Assembly: GCA_035566435.1 (NCBI GenBank)
Contig: DATMRF010000130.1
Location: 1 to 64,000 of the forward strand
Reading direction: 5' to 3'
Origin: DATMRF01 sp035566435
Lineage (GTDB): Bacteria > Verrucomicrobiota > Verrucomicrobiia > Limisphaerales > UBA8199
Length of the DNA stretch: 64,000 bases
The notes under the pieces were generated by a model. That model ran no database searches, was not told the DNA's origin, and worked only from the letters and a program-made list of their open reading frames with translations. How positions within the stretch are numbered: position 1 is the first letter of the stretch; the number at the start of each line of letters is the position of its first letter. Positions 61,161 through 64,000 of the stretch are shown piece by piece. The position numbers and the translations under genes are program-made.

Positions 61161-64000
61161 CAGGGATTTTGGCACCACGCTGCGAACTTCCGTCGGCATT
61201 TTGTTTGCACCGGTTACGGCGGTTTCAGTTTCGCGCGTAACCCGCAAGCGTTCTCCCAGCTGGTGAAACGCGAGAAGAGCGTTGGCTGGCTCAGCCGCAG
61301 CGTTCGACTCGTCCAAACACTTTCGAAGTTCCTCCGCCAGCGAACGTACGTGGGGCTCATCCATGATTGTTTCGTGCGCGCCGGAAACGGTTCGTACCGC
61401 GACACCGCCCGCCGCGAAATCGCACCAGCCGAAGGTTTCGTCGAAAGAGCAGAGCAGAGAATGGCCGCGCGTGCGAAACAGCGTGATGTGTCCCGCGTAG
61501 GGCTTGGGTTGGTGCTTGACGAGCGCGTGAACGTGCGTCTCCCATAAACTGCGCCGGCCTTCGGGCTGCGAGGCAAGGTCCACGAAGTCCGCAATATCAA
61601 AATCCAAAGGCGCCGCGCCGGCCAGCCGCCTCATGTGCAGCAGTTTCGTCCTCAGCGCCCGCAGCTTCCAGCCAAGGAACTCCCCCCGACGACCGCGTTT
61701 GAGATGCAGGACATAATTGCTCCAGTAAATCAGGTTCTTCAGAAACCTCACGCAAAACAGCGGGGTGAAATGAATGCGATCATAGCTGGAATTTGGCGGC
61801 ATGCAGTTGATCAATGCGAGTAGCGAAACCTTCTCGCCCTGGGCGCTAATTTCCCGCGCCATTTCGTAGGCGACGTTGCCGCCGAAACAGTAGCCACCGA
61901 GGCAATACGGTCCGTGCGGCTGAAACGCGCGTAAATCGGCGACGTAATGCCGGGCGATTTCCTCAATGCTGGCAAGCTCATCGCAACCGTCCACGCCGCG
62001 CGATTTGAAGGCATAGACAGGTTGGTCGGTGCCGAGATGATGCGCTAGTGCCGTGTAACCCCAAAACATCCCGCCGCCAGCGCCGTGCACGAGCAGGAGT
62101 GGCGGACGACTGCCCTTGGGCTGGATTTCCACGATGCTCGTCGCGCGCGGCGGCTGGCCATCTTCGCGAAGCAGATTCGCCATCTGCGCGACGGTTCGAG
62201 CCCGAAACACCGACGCGACCGGGAGTTTTTTTCCAAAAATGGTTTCCACGCGGGCAATCAGGCGCAAGGCAAGCAACGAATGTCCGCCGAGGTCAAAGAA
62301 ATCATCACTCGCCCCGACGCGGCTGCGGCCCAAAACGTCCTGCCAGATTTCGGCCAACTGTCTTTCGAAACCGTCGTTAACCGTGACAAAATGTTGGCGA
62401 GAGGTGATATCTTTTTCGCCTGGGTCGGGCAGTGCTTTTCGGTCCACTTTGCCGCTGGAAGTGAGCGGCAGCGATTGAAGCCGGACAAACCCGGAGGGGA
62501 CCATGTAATCGGGAAGCGCGCGCCGGAGGTGTCCGCGCAATTCTTCAGCAGACGGCGGCGCGGGGTCCGTACTCACAAAATACGCTGTGAGCTGTTTGTC
62601 CCCCGAATGGTCTTTACGGGCGACCACCACACATTCGCGCACCGCAGGATGACTGCAAAAGACAGTCTCGATTTCGAGCAACTCGACACGATTGCCGCGA
62701 ATCTTTACTTGCGAATCCACGCGGCCAAGGAACTCGATGCCTCCGTCCGGGAGCCAGCGAGCGAGATCACCGGTTTTGTAAAGCCGCGCGCGCCGATCGT
62801 TGCTGAATGGATTCGGGATAAATTTTACCGCCGTCAGCTCAGGCTGATTTAGATAACCGCGCGACAGGCCATCGCCGCCTGCGTAAAGTTCGCCCGTCAC
62901 GCCAATGGGGACCAATTGCAGGTTTTCGTTCAGCACATAGACCTGCGTGTTCGCAATGGGGCGGCCAATGGGAATGGAACGCCCTTCAACGCTCGCGTTC
63001 GTGATTTGGTGACAACAGGTAAAGGTCGTGTTCTCTGTGGGACCGTACCCATTAATCAGCCGGCAATCGGGCAAATCTTCCAGCGCGCGTTTCACGTGCG
63101 GCACAGACAGCACGTCGCCGCCTGCCAGCAGCTGGCGAACGCCGCGCAGCGAGTCGCTCTGCTCCTCGATCATCTGGTGAAATAGGCCCGTCGTGAGCCA
63201 GAGCGTGGTGACGCCGCGCTTTTGAATGAATTCGCCAAGTTCCGCCAGCGATGGGGCGCGTGCCGGGAATAAGACGAGTCGTGCCCCGTTCAATAGCGGG
63301 CCCCAGATTTCAAACGTCGAGGCATCGAACGCGAGCGGTGCGAGTTGCAGGAAAACTTCATTCGCCGTAATCGACGCATAGTTCGTGTTCTTCACCAGCC
63401 GCACCACCGCGCGATGAGGGATGCACACACCCTTGGGTTTGCCGGTCGAGCCGGAGGTGAAGCTGACGTAGGCCAGGCTCTCGGCGGTAGTCTGGCTCAC
63501 TGGATTTGTCAGCGACTCCCGCGCGATTGCTTGTGTTCTCGAATCCAGACAGATGATCGTCGGGTTTGAAATGTGTGATTTGAGATCTGAAATGAGGGCG
63601 TGGCCCGTCTCTGGCAGAAGAGCGCGGAGTTTATCCTGCGTCAACACCATCGGCGCGTGGGCCTCTTCCAGCATCAGCGCAAGGCGTTGCTTCGGATGCG
63701 ATGAATCGAGAGGCAGGTAAGCGCCGCCGGCTTTCAAAATGCCGAGCAGCGCGACGATCATTTCCAATGACCGATCTAAACACACCGCCACGATTGTCTC
63801 CGGGCCAACCCCCAACCTCTGCAAGTAATGTCCGAGACGATTCGCCCGCTCGTTCAGCTCGCCATAGGTCAACCGCGTTCCCTCAGCCTCTACCGCCGTG
63901 GCGTGCGGCGTTTTGGCGGCCTCTTCTTCGAAGATGCGATGAACCCGATGGTCGCGCGGGTAATCGGCGCGCGTTTGGTTCCACTCGATGAGAATTCTTC
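60594..64000 (-). CDS. Nonribosomal peptide synthetase, 5' part beyond window
   Basis: At least 1134 residues in one frame; the frame is open to the right edge, where ILIEWNQTRADYPRDHRVH is the usual linker after a condensation domain. Domains in order: adenylation (A3 YVSFTSGSTGKPKG, A5 NGYGPTENTTF, A7 YKTGDLARW, A10 TSSGKVDRKALP), carrier protein (DDFFDLGGHSLLAL, the Ser for phosphopantetheine at about 62279) and thioesterase (LLLVHGAGGG, GYCFGG). After the thioesterase come the first ~180 residues of a second adenylation domain (MTYAELNRRAD, IVKAGSPYVPLDP), which breaks off before motif A3. The final product cannot be predicted. Confidence 0.92.
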   Translation of the reverse strand, partial: RILIEWNQTRADYPRDHRVHRIFEEEAAKTPHATAVEAEGTRLTYGELNERANRLGHYLQRLGVGPETIVAVCLDRSLEMIVALLGILKAGGAYLPLDSSHPKQRLALMLEEAHAPMVLTQDKLRALLPETGHALISDLKSHISNPTIICLDSRTQAIARESLTNPVSQTTAESLAYVSFTSGSTGKPKGVCIPHRAVVRLVKNTNYASITANEVFLQLAPLAFDASTFEIWGPLLNGARLVLFPARAPSLAELGEFIQKRGVTTLWLTTGLFHQMIEEQSDSLRGVRQLLAGGDVLSVPHVKRALEDLPDCRLINGYGPTENTTFTCCHQITNASVEGRSIPIGRPIANTQVYVLNENLQLVPIGVTGELYAGGDGLSRGYLNQPELTAVKFIPNPFSNDRRARLYKTGDLARWLPDGGIEFLGRVDSQVKIRGNRVELLEIETVFCSHPAVRECVVVARKDHSGDKQLTAYFVSTDPAPPSAEELRGHLRRALPDYMVPSGFVRLQSLPLTSSGKVDRKALPDPGEKDITSRQHFVTVNDGFERQLAEIWQDVLGRSRVGASDDFFDLGGHSLLALRLIARVETIFGKKLPVASVFRARTVAQMANLLREDGQPPRATSIVEIQPKGSRPPLLLVHGAGGGMFWGYTALAHHLGTDQPVYAFKSRGVDGCDELASIEEIARHYVADLRAFQPHGPYCLGGYCFGGNVAYEMAREISAQGEKVSLLALINCMPPNSSYDRIHFTPLFCVRFLKNLIYWSNYVLHLKRGRRGEFLGWKLRALRTKLLHMRRLAGAAPLDFDIADFVDLASQPEGRRSLWETHVHALVKHQPKPYAGHITLFRTRGHSLLCSFDETFGWCDFAAGGVAVRTVSGAHETIMDEPHVRSLAEELRKCLDESNAAAEPANALLAFHQLGERLRVTRETETAVTGANKMPTEVRSVVPKSLEPVAPPDDEAMARANTNVRQSKYVHQMFEDQAARTPGAVAVVVGNEQMTYAELNRRADKVAEHLRALGMGPDVPVGICVERAFEMVIGVLAIVKAGSPYVPLDPAYPIERLKLMLESARVPVLLTQTSLRGNLQFGIPNLKVLCVEEAELRLAGESSPVPFAVENAGNWSNHSARHTMNPLTKLPNQA

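Overview
The window is GC-rich bacterial chromosome, most likely from a soil or freshwater member of the Verrucomicrobiota (Pedosphaera/Limisphaerales type). The inference rests on content: two secreted pseudopilin-like proteins with a GFTLIELL-type N-terminus and an H-X9-DG C-terminus, very large secreted proteins with Ig-like, cadherin-like, choice-of-anchor and RCC1 repeats, small basic paralogues starting MPNQR, and intergenic DNA full of short degenerate repeats. No rRNA operon, intact tRNA gene, CRISPR array, transposase or integrase was found.

Layout. 0.7-6 kb: miaB, a membrane protein, a GT9 glycosyltransferase, a receiver-kinase hybrid and a YggT-like membrane protein. 6.1-9.6 kb: a minus-strand TCA block, gltA-sucC-sucD. 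9.9-11.5 kb: a cell-wall amidase and a PduO-type cobalamin adenosyltransferase. 11.5-13.2 kb and 20.1-22.1 kb: two short runs of small genes separated by attC-like sites of integron gene cassettes, with no integrase nearby. Between and after them lie a heme c/terpenoid-cyclase-fold protein, a 1632-residue secreted repeat protein, a WD40 protein, a cysteine desulfurase and an RCC1-VWA secreted protein. 27.4-35.1 kb: a minus-strand surface glycan operon of a glycosidase-like/GT2 fusion, an ABC transporter, two hexapeptide acyltransferases, a glycosyltransferase and a YdjC-family deacetylase. 35.3-44.2 kb: the two pseudopilin-like proteins, a cadherin-like giant, a linalool dehydratase/isomerase-like protein, a cyclase-family hydrolase and a chimeric kinase fragment.

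45.6-51 kb: an assimilatory sulfate reduction operon, cysI-cysH-cysD-cysNC. Its 1.4-kb upstream region carries several different tandem arrays that keep a repeat step of about 10 bp. 51.3-58.5 kb: a Sel1/PEGA protein, an RRM protein, a fatty-acid desaturase, three small ribbon-helix-helix-like genes around an inverted repeat, proA, an unrecognised conserved protein and a MarC-family protein. 58.4-64 kb: a degraded initiator tRNA beside the truncated end of a minus-strand nonribosomal peptide locus, which runs NRPS (A-PCP-TE plus a broken second A domain), cyclic-peptide ABC exporter, truncated phosphopantetheinyl transferase. The NRPS gene continues past the right edge.

The least ordinary signals are the two attC-like cassette clusters, the recurring 10-bp and 7-bp phased intergenic arrays, and the decayed NRPS end joined to a decayed initiator tRNA.
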